DNA from: an uncultured Muribaculaceae bacterium
GTDB taxonomy: Bacteria > Bacteroidota > Bacteroidia > Bacteroidales > Muribaculaceae
DNA length: 64,000 nt
Direction: 5' to 3'
NCBI GenBank assembly: GCA_910584525.1
Contig: CAJUAT010000001.1
Location: forward strand, 1 to 64,000
Translations under genes and position numbers: made by a program
In this document: piece by piece, positions 1 to 7,553 of the stretch
How positions within the stretch are numbered: the stretch's first letter is position 1
How the letters are laid out: the number at the start of each line of letters is the position of its first letter
The notes under the pieces: generated by a model
What the model saw: the letters and a program-made list of their open reading frames with translations, nothing else
The model's database searches: none
Told to the model about the DNA's origin: nothing

Positions 1-10
1 AACCTGCCCG

Positions 11-56
11 AAAAGAGCCGCCCCTACGGCCCCGAAATTTTAAGGAACGCGCTCTT
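11..56 (-). terminator. Hairpin at the 3' end of hpt, with a repeat-like sequence
   Basis: On the minus strand the hpt stop is followed by AAGAGC (56-51) and, 32 nt later, GCTCTT (18-13) running into TTTT, which could end the hpt transcript. The segment also holds GTTCCTTAAAA and AGGGGCGG with nearly the spacing seen in the terminal repeat of the element at 7144-7490, so it may be a decayed end of that family. The stem is only 6 bp, so the terminator reading is weak. Confidence 0.35.
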
Positions 57-600
57 AATCTTCCTTTATAACGTAAATGTCTTTGAGATTTCTTACTTTG
101 CCGTCGAGGTCGAGGCCGTAACCTATTATGAACTTTGGTTCGATCTCGAAAGCCACGTAGTCGGGTTTGAAACCAGTCTTGGAGCTTGCGGGCTTGTGGA
201 GCAGAGTGGCGAAACGAATGGAACGAGGGTTCCTCTTGCGGAGGTCAGCCACCATCATTGAAGCGGTGAGGCCTGTGTCCACAATATCTTCGATAATTAC
301 CACATCTTTACCTTCGATGTCTTCGTTAAGGCCCATAAGTTCCTTGACCTTACCTGTGGAAGCGGTTCCTTCGTAACTGGAGTATCTGACGAAATTGATG
401 TGTGCGTCGTTGATGGCGGCTTCGCGGATAAGGTCGGCGGCGAACATGAATGCGCCGTTGAGGACGCACACAAACAGAGGCACGCGCCCTTTAAGGTCTT
501 CGCGAATCTCTCCGGCAACACGCTTGACTTGTTTCTGGATCTCTTCGTTTGTAATAAAGGGTTGGAATGTCAACCCGTCGACGGTTAAAAGTTTGTCCAT
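55..600 (-). CDS. hpt: Hypoxanthine phosphoribosyltransferase
   Basis: This purine-salvage enzyme transfers phosphoribose from PRPP to hypoxanthine (and usually guanine), giving IMP or GMP in the cytoplasm. The type I PRTase PRPP-binding motif is clear (VVIIEDIVDTGLTA), preceded by LNGAFMFAADL and followed by the loop FEIEPKFIIGYGLDLDGKVRN. Length (181 aa) is normal for the family. I start at the ATG at 600 because the two codons before it begin with TTG and a promoter lies just upstream (641-673). It is a single gene, separated by about 500 bp of mostly A+T-rich DNA from the restriction-modification genes. The assignment is firm; exact preference for hypoxanthine over guanine cannot be read from sequence. 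Confidence 0.95.
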   Translation of the reverse strand: MDKLLTVDGLTFQPFITNEEIQKQVKRVAGEIREDLKGRVPLFVCVLNGAFMFAADLIREAAINDAHINFVRYSSYEGTASTGKVKELMGLNEDIEGKDVVIIEDIVDTGLTASMMVADLRKRNPRSIRFATLLHKPASSKTGFKPDYVAFEIEPKFIIGYGLDLDGKVRNLKDIYVIKED

Positions 601-640
601 GATCAAAAGGTGTGAAGCGGTTGATGGTCGGCTTCAATGT

Positions 641-673
641 GCAAAGTTAACTAATTTCCCGTGACCCCGCAAA
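641..673 (-). promoter_or_regulatory. Promoter of hpt
   Basis: On the minus strand TTTG (673-670) is followed after exactly 20 nt by TAACTTTGC (649-641), a full match to the Bacteroidetes primary sigma consensus. The expected transcript start is near 636, giving a leader of about 35 nt before the hpt ATG. Confidence 0.8.
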
Positions 674-743
674 TAATATTAAGTCAGAGGTCAGAAGTCA
701 GAGGACATAGGTCTGATGGCGGCAGGTTCGGCAATCAGGACGC

Positions 744-780
744 AAAAAAAAGATTGACTGTCCTCTCGACAACCAATCTT
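744..780 (-). terminator. Intrinsic terminator downstream of the restriction-modification operon
   Basis: On the minus strand AAGATTG and CAATCTT form a 7-bp stem around an 18-nt loop and are followed by a run of T. It is the first good terminator below the methylase stop at 1107. The 883-1106 stretch between them is A+T-rich; it holds a stem of CCAAAATCG (1021-1029) with CGATTTTGG (1044-1052) and no gene that I can see. Confidence 0.5.
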
Positions 781-805
781 GCGTTAACCTTAAAAATCTA
801 ATACC

Positions 806-883
806 ATGAAAAACTCGATGCAAAATTACAAAATAATTTTAAAACAATGTTATATAACATATAAATCTTCATTCTATTTATAA
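806..883 (+). other. Possible 25-codon ORF or remnant gene start
   Basis: An ATG at 806 follows CTAATACC, a context often seen before Bacteroidetes start codons, and is followed by a Lys/Asn/Tyr-rich reading frame of 25 codons ending at 883. No product is recognised and no promoter is visible. It may be the 5' remnant of a lost gene. Apart from this, the hpt promoter and two hairpins, the 601-1106 gap holds nothing I can name. Confidence 0.2.
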
Positions 884-1106
884 ATAATTAACATAAAATT
901 CAATATATGAATATATATTAACAAATATTAATATATTAAGTCGAGATTTTTTGTACCCCAAAATGATGTAGCCAGAGGATGTCAAGAGGGGGTTCTCGCT
1001 ATGAGAATCCTCTTCGGTATCCAAAATCGTGCTGTAGCAAGTCCGATTTTGGCCAATATCCACCGATTGCGGGAAATGCGTTACTGGATACCCAAGCCGG
1101 GAGAGA

Positions 1107-2186
1107 TCATATGTTTAATTTCGGATAAGATATGATAAGGACTTCTTTTGATTTTTTATCACTCAAAACATATTTAATATCATGAGACATACGCACTTCA
1201 TTATGCCTGCCGTTTTTTTCTAAAAGATTTATTAAAGATTCAATTGAGGGTATTCCATTTGATCGATATGAAAAGACCAGTATACTGTTGTTGAAATTAT
1301 TAATCAAATGACTAAAACCTGTCAAAATATTATCTTTATCAGTCCAAATATTATATCTACGTTTAAGTCTATGATGCTTGCTGTTAAGATCAATCAGATT
1401 TGACCATTCGTCATAATATACCAAACCATTTAGGAAATGATAAAAATCGGCATAATCAACACCTACGCCTTTTTCATTAATATAAGGCGTGTCAATATAT
1501 ACCAGGTCATATCGATTTTCAATAATTAACGCGTCCTTATTTAATGCGAGACAATTCGTTCCATTATCGAAAACAGCATGATTGGCCTCCTCCACGAAAG
1601 ACCTGAAATGAATCTCAAACGGGGTATCCCATGTCTTTTTATTGCCAAATGAACGCTCAACATCAATAAGCCGTACGTACAAATTTTTTCTATGAAACAG
1701 ATTATAAGGTCTCTTTATAATACATGACTGGAATAGTGCGAACCATGCGATGGCTCGTTTATATTCATCCTCTATCATGGATATATTGTACCTGACAACA
1801 TCAAGCCAATGATTTTCTTCATCGGTATAATATATATCCTTGAAATTGTCGGATATGAATGTCGGGTAATCGACATCTGGATGTTCGGCTAATACGAAGT
1901 CTATGTCAGATTGATTTAAGAATACATAACTATTCTCGATTAATGCTTTACCTATAATAGAATTGAAAGGTAAAATGTCATTGTATGTTACAGTCTTGCC
2001 ATTATCCTTTAGTTTATAGGCAACGCACCCGGTACCGCCAAATGCGTCTAACGCTGTCTGGAACGGAATGGTTGAAATTTCATTCCATATCCAATCTACA
2101 AATTTGGCCTTGCTGCCTTGGTATCTTGTAGTCGGGAATTTATTTTTTAATGGAATTTCAAATTCTGAAAATAATGATGGCTGCAT
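1107..2186 (-). CDS. DNA adenine methyltransferase of an EcoRV-like type II system
   Basis: D12-class N6-adenine methyltransferase (COG3392-like), expected to protect host sites from the neighbouring nuclease. Visible are the target-recognition start TTRYQGSKAKF (residues 19-29), the SAM motif DAFGGTG (47-53) and the catalytic motif written DTPY (232-235) instead of the usual DPPY. The N-terminus reads QPSLF (residues 2-6), close to the sliding-clamp-binding pentapeptide. The start lies 1 bp after the nuclease stop, so both are read from one message. Base composition is clearly A+T-richer than the flanking housekeeping genes, suggesting recent acquisition. Specificity for GATATC is inferred from the partner, not from this protein. 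Confidence 0.85.
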   Translation of the reverse strand: MQPSLFSEFEIPLKNKFPTTRYQGSKAKFVDWIWNEISTIPFQTALDAFGGTGCVAYKLKDNGKTVTYNDILPFNSIIGKALIENSYVFLNQSDIDFVLAEHPDVDYPTFISDNFKDIYYTDEENHWLDVVRYNISMIEDEYKRAIAWFALFQSCIIKRPYNLFHRKNLYVRLIDVERSFGNKKTWDTPFEIHFRSFVEEANHAVFDNGTNCLALNKDALIIENRYDLVYIDTPYINEKGVGVDYADFYHFLNGLVYYDEWSNLIDLNSKHHRLKRRYNIWTDKDNILTGFSHLINNFNNSILVFSYRSNGIPSIESLINLLEKNGRHNEVRMSHDIKYVLSDKKSKEVLIISYPKLNI

Positions 2187-2187
2187 T

Positions 2188-2967
2188 TTACTTTAAATTC
2201 CTGAACTCCTTGTAGGTTTTCAAATCATTATAGTAAGGCTTTGCGAGTTCTGCTTTCTTGGCCATATCAGGTGTCAGATAGTTCGTCCAGTAATCGTCAA
2301 ACACTTCCTCACCCAACTCGGCAAAAACGCCATTCCCTTGGATTAAATCTTCTATTAGAGATATAGACCCTATGTTTTTTGTATTTCCGCTTCCCGGTCT
2401 GTCTGTTGCTATTTTCCATTTCTCTTGAACAAAAAAGGTTATATCTTTTACTACGGATATAATTTCGTCAAGTCTTTCGAGCGCATACAATTTGCATTCA
2501 TCTATAGCTTCGTCATTCTCACTATAAATAATGCCTAAAATAATATGAGCTTTATACAACGAATATGGATATGTGACATTTTTAGTGCTATGGCGATTGC
2601 GAAAATATCCCGTAAATGCGCCAAGTGTCATCCCGTTTATTCTTGTTGGAGTTTTGCGATAGCTGCTTTTAAGGTCTAATGCGAATAGATTGCCATCTTT
2701 GTCAATAAATGTAATATCAGGATAGAAGTTCTGCTCCTTTGTGAGTTCTAACAGAAGTTCGTTGTCTTGAGCGAATTTATATAAAAGCGGGAAAATATAT
2801 AATTCTATTATTTTGGATACTACTTTTGTGTCAGTTGAAATAGTATATATATGCTTGTATATATCGATAAAACCCTTTACAACCCATTGACCATCTTTAG
2901 TTGATACAAATGGGGTAAATGTCTTGACTGCTTCTCGCAATTTTGAGATAAATTCTTCTTTAGTCAT
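2188..2967 (-). CDS. EcoRV-family type II restriction endonuclease
   Basis: I recognise EcoRV-like sequence along the whole 259 aa. The catalytic set lines up as E55 (SKIIELY), D84 (NFYPDITF) and D98-x-K100 (FALDLKSSY), matching E45, D74, D90 and K92 of EcoRV as I remember that sequence. The recognition loop GSGNTKNIGSI (192-202) is almost the same as the EcoRV loop that reads GAT, and Q79 matches the minor-groove loop. This predicts cleavage of GATATC or a close variant. It is first in the operon, with a promoter whose -7 box ends 3 nt before the ATG. The pair lies next to tRNA-Leu, a common integration spot, but no integrase or clear att repeat is present. Confidence 0.88.
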   Translation of the reverse strand: MTKEEFISKLREAVKTFTPFVSTKDGQWVVKGFIDIYKHIYTISTDTKVVSKIIELYIFPLLYKFAQDNELLLELTKEQNFYPDITFIDKDGNLFALDLKSSYRKTPTRINGMTLGAFTGYFRNRHSTKNVTYPYSLYKAHIILGIIYSENDEAIDECKLYALERLDEIISVVKDITFFVQEKWKIATDRPGSGNTKNIGSISLIEDLIQGNGVFAELGEEVFDDYWTNYLTPDMAKKAELAKPYYNDLKTYKEFRNLK

Positions 2968-2970
2968 GTG

Positions 2971-3003
2971 GCAAAGTTAATGAAAACATCTGACATGGGC
3001 AAA
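2971..3003 (-). promoter_or_regulatory. Promoter of the restriction-modification operon (leaderless)
   Basis: On the minus strand TTTG (3003-3000), a 20-nt spacer and TAACTTTGC (2979-2971) match the consensus exactly. Only three bases separate the box from the nuclease ATG at 2967, so the mRNA should begin at or within a few bases of the start codon. Confidence 0.8.
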
Positions 3004-3061
3004 CATAGAACTGTAAAGCAGTGGAGGCTTATCTATAGGCAGGCCAATGAATGGCGGGGTG

Positions 3062-3102
3062 ACAAAAAGGAAAGCCGTGGGAAGATTGCTCTTCTCCACG
3101 GC
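3062..3102 (-). terminator. Intrinsic terminator of tRNA-Leu
   Basis: Immediately 3' of the tRNA, on the minus strand, a 12-bp stem (GCCGTGG extended by AGAAGA/TCTTCC with one bulge) and a GCAA loop lead into TTTCCTTTTT. It separates the tRNA transcript from the restriction-modification promoter. Confidence 0.8.
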
Positions 3103-3106
3103 AGGG

Positions 3107-3188
3107 TACCCTGAGCCGGGGTCGAACCGGCACGGATTGCTCCACTGGTGTTTGAGACCAGCGCGTCTACCGATTCCGCCATCAGGGC
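3107..3188 (-). tRNA. tRNA-Leu (anticodon CAA)
   Basis: The minus-strand sequence folds into a class II tRNA: acceptor GCCCTGA/TCAGGGT with discriminator A, D arm, anticodon stem CTGGT/ACCAG with loop CTCAAAC (anticodon CAA), a long variable arm and T arm GCCGG-TTCGACC-CCGGC. The 3' CCA is not encoded (ACCC follows). Length is 82 nt. It has its own promoter and terminator. Confidence 0.95.
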
Positions 3189-3197
3189 TTTGCGGTT

Positions 3198-3230
3198 GCA
3201 AAGGTAGTGCTTTTTTTGCAAACGAGCAAA
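3198..3230 (-). promoter_or_regulatory. Promoter of tRNA-Leu
   Basis: TTTG (3230-3227), 20 nt, then TACCTTTGC (3206-3198) on the minus strand, a perfect consensus match that starts right at the mrp stop codon. The mature tRNA begins about 10 nt after the -7 box. Confidence 0.8.
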
Positions 3231-4331
3231 TCAGCCTTTCTTCACCTCCACAGGTTTTGAGGGAGGGAGGAGGTCGTTGCGACGTTCGGTGGCGGCCGTG
3301 ACGCTGTCGGCGAGTTCGGCGAAATCGCGAGCCTCCACGCCGTCGCCTGCGGCTGCTATCGGTGTCCCCTCATCGGCATGGGTCATGATATCGGTCACCA
3401 GTGGGATTCTGCCCAGCAGCGGCACGCCGGTCTCCTCGGCAAGCCGCAGGCCGCCATCCTTGCCGAAGATGAAATATTTCTCCTCGGGATGCGGCGCGGG
3501 CGTGAACCATGCCATATTCTCTACAAGGCCGAGCACGGGGACGTTCACCTGCTCCTGGCGGAACATGGCTATACCCTTGCGGGCATCGGCCATGGCCACC
3601 TCCTGGGGAGTGGTGACCACCACCACGCCCGTCATGGGGAGCGTCTGCACCAGGGTGAGATGAATGTCGCTGGTGCCGGGAGGCATGTCGATAAGGAAAT
3701 AGTCGAGGTCGCCCCACCAAGCGTCGGTGATGAGCTGTTTGAGCGCATTGGATGCCATGCCGCCGCGCCAGAGCACCGGCTTGGCCTTGTCGACGAGGAA
3801 GCCTATGCTGAGCACCTTCACGCCATAGCGTTCGAGAGGCTCTATCCAGTCGCGGCCCTCCTTGTTGACCATATATATCGGTTCATCCTCCACGCCGAAC
3901 ATCTTTGGCACCGATGGGCCGAAGATATCTGCGTCGAGTAGTCCCACGCTGAAGCCTTTGGCGGCGAGGGCCACGGCGAGGTTGGCGGCGACGGTGCTCT
4001 TGCCCACGCCCCCCTTGCCGCTGCTTATGCCTATGATGTTCTTGACGCCGGGGAGGGGATTGACCTTGGGTGCGGGGGCAGCCTTGAACTCCGTGGCTAT
4101 CGACACCTCCACATCAGGGCTTATGGCAGAGTGGATGGCCGCCTCGGCGGTGCGCACCAGACTGCGTATAAACGGGTCGGAAGGCTTGTCGAACACCAGG
4201 CTGAAGCTCACCTTCATGCCGTCGATGCGTATATTGTCGGCCACCATTCCCAGCTCGGTCACCGGTTTGCCGTTGCCGGGATAGCGCACGCTCTTCAGAG
4301 CGTCGAGAATGAGTGCGGGATATAATGTCAT
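3231..4331 (-). CDS. mrp: Mrp/ApbC-family iron-sulfur cluster carrier ATPase
   Basis: Cytoplasmic P-loop ATPase of the Mrp/NBP35 family, thought to carry and deliver Fe-S clusters. Residues 1-85 form an MIP18/DUF59-like domain; the deviant Walker A SGKGGVGKST (about 104-113) is followed by DADIFGPSVPKMFG and DYFLIDMPPGTSD. The CxxC seen near the C-terminus of many members is not apparent. An upstream in-frame extension would run into leuS, so I start at the ATG at 4331 (366 aa), 15 nt after the leuS stop; the two are probably co-transcribed. Confidence 0.9.
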   Translation of the reverse strand: MTLYPALILDALKSVRYPGNGKPVTELGMVADNIRIDGMKVSFSLVFDKPSDPFIRSLVRTAEAAIHSAISPDVEVSIATEFKAAPAPKVNPLPGVKNIIGISSGKGGVGKSTVAANLAVALAAKGFSVGLLDADIFGPSVPKMFGVEDEPIYMVNKEGRDWIEPLERYGVKVLSIGFLVDKAKPVLWRGGMASNALKQLITDAWWGDLDYFLIDMPPGTSDIHLTLVQTLPMTGVVVVTTPQEVAMADARKGIAMFRQEQVNVPVLGLVENMAWFTPAPHPEEKYFIFGKDGGLRLAEETGVPLLGRIPLVTDIMTHADEGTPIAAAGDGVEARDFAELADSVTAATERRNDLLPPSKPVEVKKG

Positions 4332-4345
4332 CTTAGTAAGATAAA

Positions 4346-7108
4346 TCAGATTACGATATTGACGATTCTGCCGGGCACGACAATCACCTTTTTGGGTTGT
4401 TTGCCGTCGAGCCATTTGGCGGCATTCTCATGGGCGAGGGCGGCAGCCTGAACCTCCTCTCGGGAGGCGTCGGCCGCCACTTCTATCGAGAAGCGGGTCT
4501 TGCCGTTGAAGCTTACGGGGTATTTCACCGTATTCTCCACGAGAGCCGACTCGTCCACCTCGGGCCATTGGGCGTCGGTGACGCTCCCCTCGTTGCCCAG
4601 ACGGTGCCAGAACTCCTCTGCTATGTGAGGAGCGAACGGAGATATCAGACGCGTGATTATGTCCATGGCCTCGCGGGAGTCGGCCTTCCGCTGCGTAAGC
4701 TCGTTGACAGCTATCATGAAGGCGGCCACCGACGTATTGAACGAGAAATTCTCTATATCCTGGGTCACCTTCTTGACCAGCTTGTTGACGGTCTTCGACG
4801 TCTGCGGGTCCATGGGAGCCATGTTGTCGAGCGAGGTGTTGTCGAAGAGGTTCCACAGTTTGCGGAGGAAACGGTTTACGCCGTCGATACCGTTGGTATC
4901 CCAGGGTTTCGACTGCTCCACGGGGCCGAGGAACATCTCGTAAAGACGGAGCGTGTCGGCGCCGTAACGCTCCACGATGTCGTTGGGGTTCACCACGTTG
5001 AACATAGACTTCGACATTTTCTCCACAGCGGAGCCGCACAGGTATTTGCCATCCTCGAGCACGAACTCGGCGTCGTGGAAGTCGGGGCGCCAGTTGCGGA
5101 AGCCCTCAAGGTCGAGCACGTCATTGTCCACTAAGGATATGTCCACGCGGATGGGGGCGGTGTCGTAATCCTTCCGTAGATTGCGGCTCACGAAGAGGTT
5201 CTGGCCCTTCACGCGGTAAACGAAGCTGCTGCGGCCCTGGATCATGCCCTGGTTCACCAGCTTGCGGAAAGGCTCGTCCTCGGCCACGACGCCGAGGTCG
5301 TAGAGGAACTTGTTCCAGAATCGCGAGTATATGAGGTGTCCAGTGGCATGTTCGGCGCCGCCCACATATAGATCCACATCGCGCCAGTACTCATTGGCCT
5401 CTTTGCCCACGAGCGCCTTGTCGTTGTGCGGGTCCATATAGCGGAGATAATATGCGGAGCTGCCGGCGAAGCCGGGCATGGTGCACAGTTCTATGGGGTA
5501 TCCGTCGGCGGTGTGCCAGTCTTTGGCGCGGCCCAGCGGGGGCTGCCCATCTTCGGTGGGGAGATAGCTGTCGACGGCGGGAAGACGCAGAGGAAGCTCT
5601 TTCTCATCCATGAGGCAGGCCACGCCATCCTTATAATATACGGGGAAGGGTTCACCCCAGTAGCGCTGGCGGCTGAATATGGCGTCGCGCAGACGATAGT
5701 TGGTTTTGACGTTGCCGATACCTTCGGCGGCTATGAACTCCTTGGTGCGGGCTATGGCCTCCTTGACGGTAAGACCGTTGAGGTCGAGCTTAGGTCCTTT
5801 GGAGTTGGTCATGATACCCTCCTTGGCGTCGAAGGATTCCTCCGACACGTCGGCGCCCTCGATCAGAGGGATGATGGGGAGGTTGAAATGGCGTGCGAAG
5901 GCATAGTCACGGCTGTCGTGGGCAGGAACGGCCATGATGGCGCCGGTGCCGTAGCCGGCCAGCACATAGTCCGACACCCATACGGGGATCTCCTCGCCGG
6001 TGAGCGGATTCAGGGCATAGCTCCCTGTGAAGACTCCCGACACCTTCTTCTCTATCTGACGTTCGCGTTCGGTCTTGTGCTTGACTTCGTCGAGGTAACT
6101 GCGCACCTCATCCTCGCGGTCGGGGGTTGTGAGCATGGCCACATATTTAGATTCCGGGGCGAGCACCATGAAGGTTACGCCGAAGACGGTGTCGGCGCGG
6201 GTGGTGAATATTTCGAGGGCGAAGTCGCGGTCCTTCACGGGGAAGAGCATCTCGGCGCCCTCGCTGCGCCCTATCCAGTTGCGCTGGGTCTCCTTGAGGC
6301 TGTCGCTCCATTGCAGACGGTCGAGACCTTCGAGCAGGCGGGGAGCATAGGCCGACACGCGCAGACACCACTGGCTCATCAGCTTCTGTTCCACGGGGAA
6401 GCCGCCGCGTACCGACAACCCTTCCGACACCTCGTCGTTGGCGAGCACCGTGCCAAGCTCCGGACACCAGTTGACCATTGTCTCGCCGCGGTAGGCTATG
6501 CGGTAGTTCATCAGCACATCGGCCTTCTCCTTCTCCGTCATGGCCTTCCATTCGTCGGCGGTGAAGCGAAGGTTCTTGGAAGTCGCCGCGTTCACGCCCT
6601 CGGAGCCTTGTTCGTTGAAATGCCTTACGAGAGATTCTATGGGCATGGCCTTGTCGGCGTCGAGGTCATAGTATGAATTGAACATCTGCATGAAAGCCCA
6701 CTGCGTCCAGCGGTAATAGTCGGGGTCGCAGGTGCGCACCTCGCGGTCCCAGTCGAAGCTGAAGCCTATCATGTCGAGCTGCGAACGGTAGCGGGCTATG
6801 TTCTCGTTGGTGGTTTTCTCGGGATGCTGCCCCGTCTGTATGGCATACTGTTCGGCGGGTAGGCCGTAAGCGTCATAGCCCATGGGATGGAGCACGTTGA
6901 AGCCCTTCTGACGCTTGAAGCGCGAATATATGTCGCTGGCTATGTATCCTAACGGATGGCCCACATGCAGGCCGGCGCCGCTCGGGTAGGGAAACATGTC
7001 AAGCACATAGAATTTGGGCTTCGAGGCATCGGCCTCTACCTTGTATGTATGGTTGCGGCGCCAGTATTCCTGCCAGCGCTGCTCAATATCGCGGTGATTG
7101 TACTCCAT
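4346..7108 (-). CDS. leuS: Leucyl-tRNA synthetase
   Basis: Class Ia synthetase that charges tRNA-Leu. Both class I signatures are present: PYPSGAGLHVGHPLGY (HIGH motif) near residue 41 and EKMSKS late in the protein. Between them lie the editing domain (TTRADTVFGVTF and GTGAIMAVPAHDSRDYAFA) and a long insertion before KMSKS that I believe is common in Bacteroidetes LeuS. Length of 920 aa is normal for this phylum. An inverted-repeat element begins 36 bp upstream; a near-consensus -7 box (TTAATTTGC, 7145-7137) sits at its edge, so the element interrupts or supplies part of the promoter. Confidence 0.97.
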   Translation of the reverse strand: MEYNHRDIEQRWQEYWRRNHTYKVEADASKPKFYVLDMFPYPSGAGLHVGHPLGYIASDIYSRFKRQKGFNVLHPMGYDAYGLPAEQYAIQTGQHPEKTTNENIARYRSQLDMIGFSFDWDREVRTCDPDYYRWTQWAFMQMFNSYYDLDADKAMPIESLVRHFNEQGSEGVNAATSKNLRFTADEWKAMTEKEKADVLMNYRIAYRGETMVNWCPELGTVLANDEVSEGLSVRGGFPVEQKLMSQWCLRVSAYAPRLLEGLDRLQWSDSLKETQRNWIGRSEGAEMLFPVKDRDFALEIFTTRADTVFGVTFMVLAPESKYVAMLTTPDREDEVRSYLDEVKHKTERERQIEKKVSGVFTGSYALNPLTGEEIPVWVSDYVLAGYGTGAIMAVPAHDSRDYAFARHFNLPIIPLIEGADVSEESFDAKEGIMTNSKGPKLDLNGLTVKEAIARTKEFIAAEGIGNVKTNYRLRDAIFSRQRYWGEPFPVYYKDGVACLMDEKELPLRLPAVDSYLPTEDGQPPLGRAKDWHTADGYPIELCTMPGFAGSSAYYLRYMDPHNDKALVGKEANEYWRDVDLYVGGAEHATGHLIYSRFWNKFLYDLGVVAEDEPFRKLVNQGMIQGRSSFVYRVKGQNLFVSRNLRKDYDTAPIRVDISLVDNDVLDLEGFRNWRPDFHDAEFVLEDGKYLCGSAVEKMSKSMFNVVNPNDIVERYGADTLRLYEMFLGPVEQSKPWDTNGIDGVNRFLRKLWNLFDNTSLDNMAPMDPQTSKTVNKLVKKVTQDIENFSFNTSVAAFMIAVNELTQRKADSREAMDIITRLISPFAPHIAEEFWHRLGNEGSVTDAQWPEVDESALVENTVKYPVSFNGKTRFSIEVAADASREEVQAAALAHENAAKWLDGKQPKKVIVVPGRIVNIVI

Positions 7109-7143
7109 TTCTGAATTTCCGAGGTTGTTTAAGGTTGCAAATT

Positions 7144-7490
7144 AAGGCTCTGTTCCTTAAAAATTGTTTACGCAGGGGCGGTGGATTTTCGCGGAAATTC
7201 CGCGAGTTGAAGAGGGAGTGTAGCGAGCTACACGACCGATGAGACTCGGCGGAATTTACCGGAAATACACCGGACAGAGCAAACTTCAAAGAATATAACG
7301 AGAAATATGTTAAAATCTTTTACAACTCAAGCTCCTGAAAATACCAACTGCAGGCACCAATCCCCGCAGGCTTTGACGCTTTTCACCCTTTGGCTCGGTC
7401 ACATAGCCCGCTATGTTCCCTCACCTGCATGGTGAAAATCGTCTAAAGCCTGCGACCCCTGCGTGAACAATTTTAAAGGAACAGAGCCTT
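7144..7490. mobile_element. MITE-like inverted-repeat element between leuS and the capsid cassette
   Basis: The 35-bp ends (7144-7178 and 7456-7490) are inverted copies with 33 of 35 matches, starting AAGGCTCTGTTCC. Near-identical 8-bp direct repeats flank it (TGCAAATT at 7136-7143, GGCAAATT at 7491-7498), like a target-site duplication. Each half carries a related hairpin, GTGTAG-CGAG-CTACAC on the left and ACATAG-CCCG-CTATGT on the right, set in similar sequence (GAGGGA upstream, GACCGA downstream when read in matching orientation). No convincing ORF lies inside. It fills the leuS-portal gap of about 445 bp. Confidence 0.7.
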
Positions 7491-7553
7491 GGCAAATTAA
7501 ACGGATATGGACAAAACGGGGGCTGTGGTATCTAATTTTGGCGGAAAAAAGCT

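Noticed and set aside
1021..1052. Hairpin CCAAAATCG/CGATTTTGG as main terminator of the restriction-modification operon
   Set aside because: The loop is long and no T-run follows on the minus strand; the hairpin at 744-780 is better.
1064..1102. Short matches to tRNA-Leu (CCGATT and TACCC-AGCCGGG) near the methylase end, as a possible att duplicate
   Set aside because: The two matches are short, imperfect and in the wrong order relative to the tRNA, so they do not form an att repeat.
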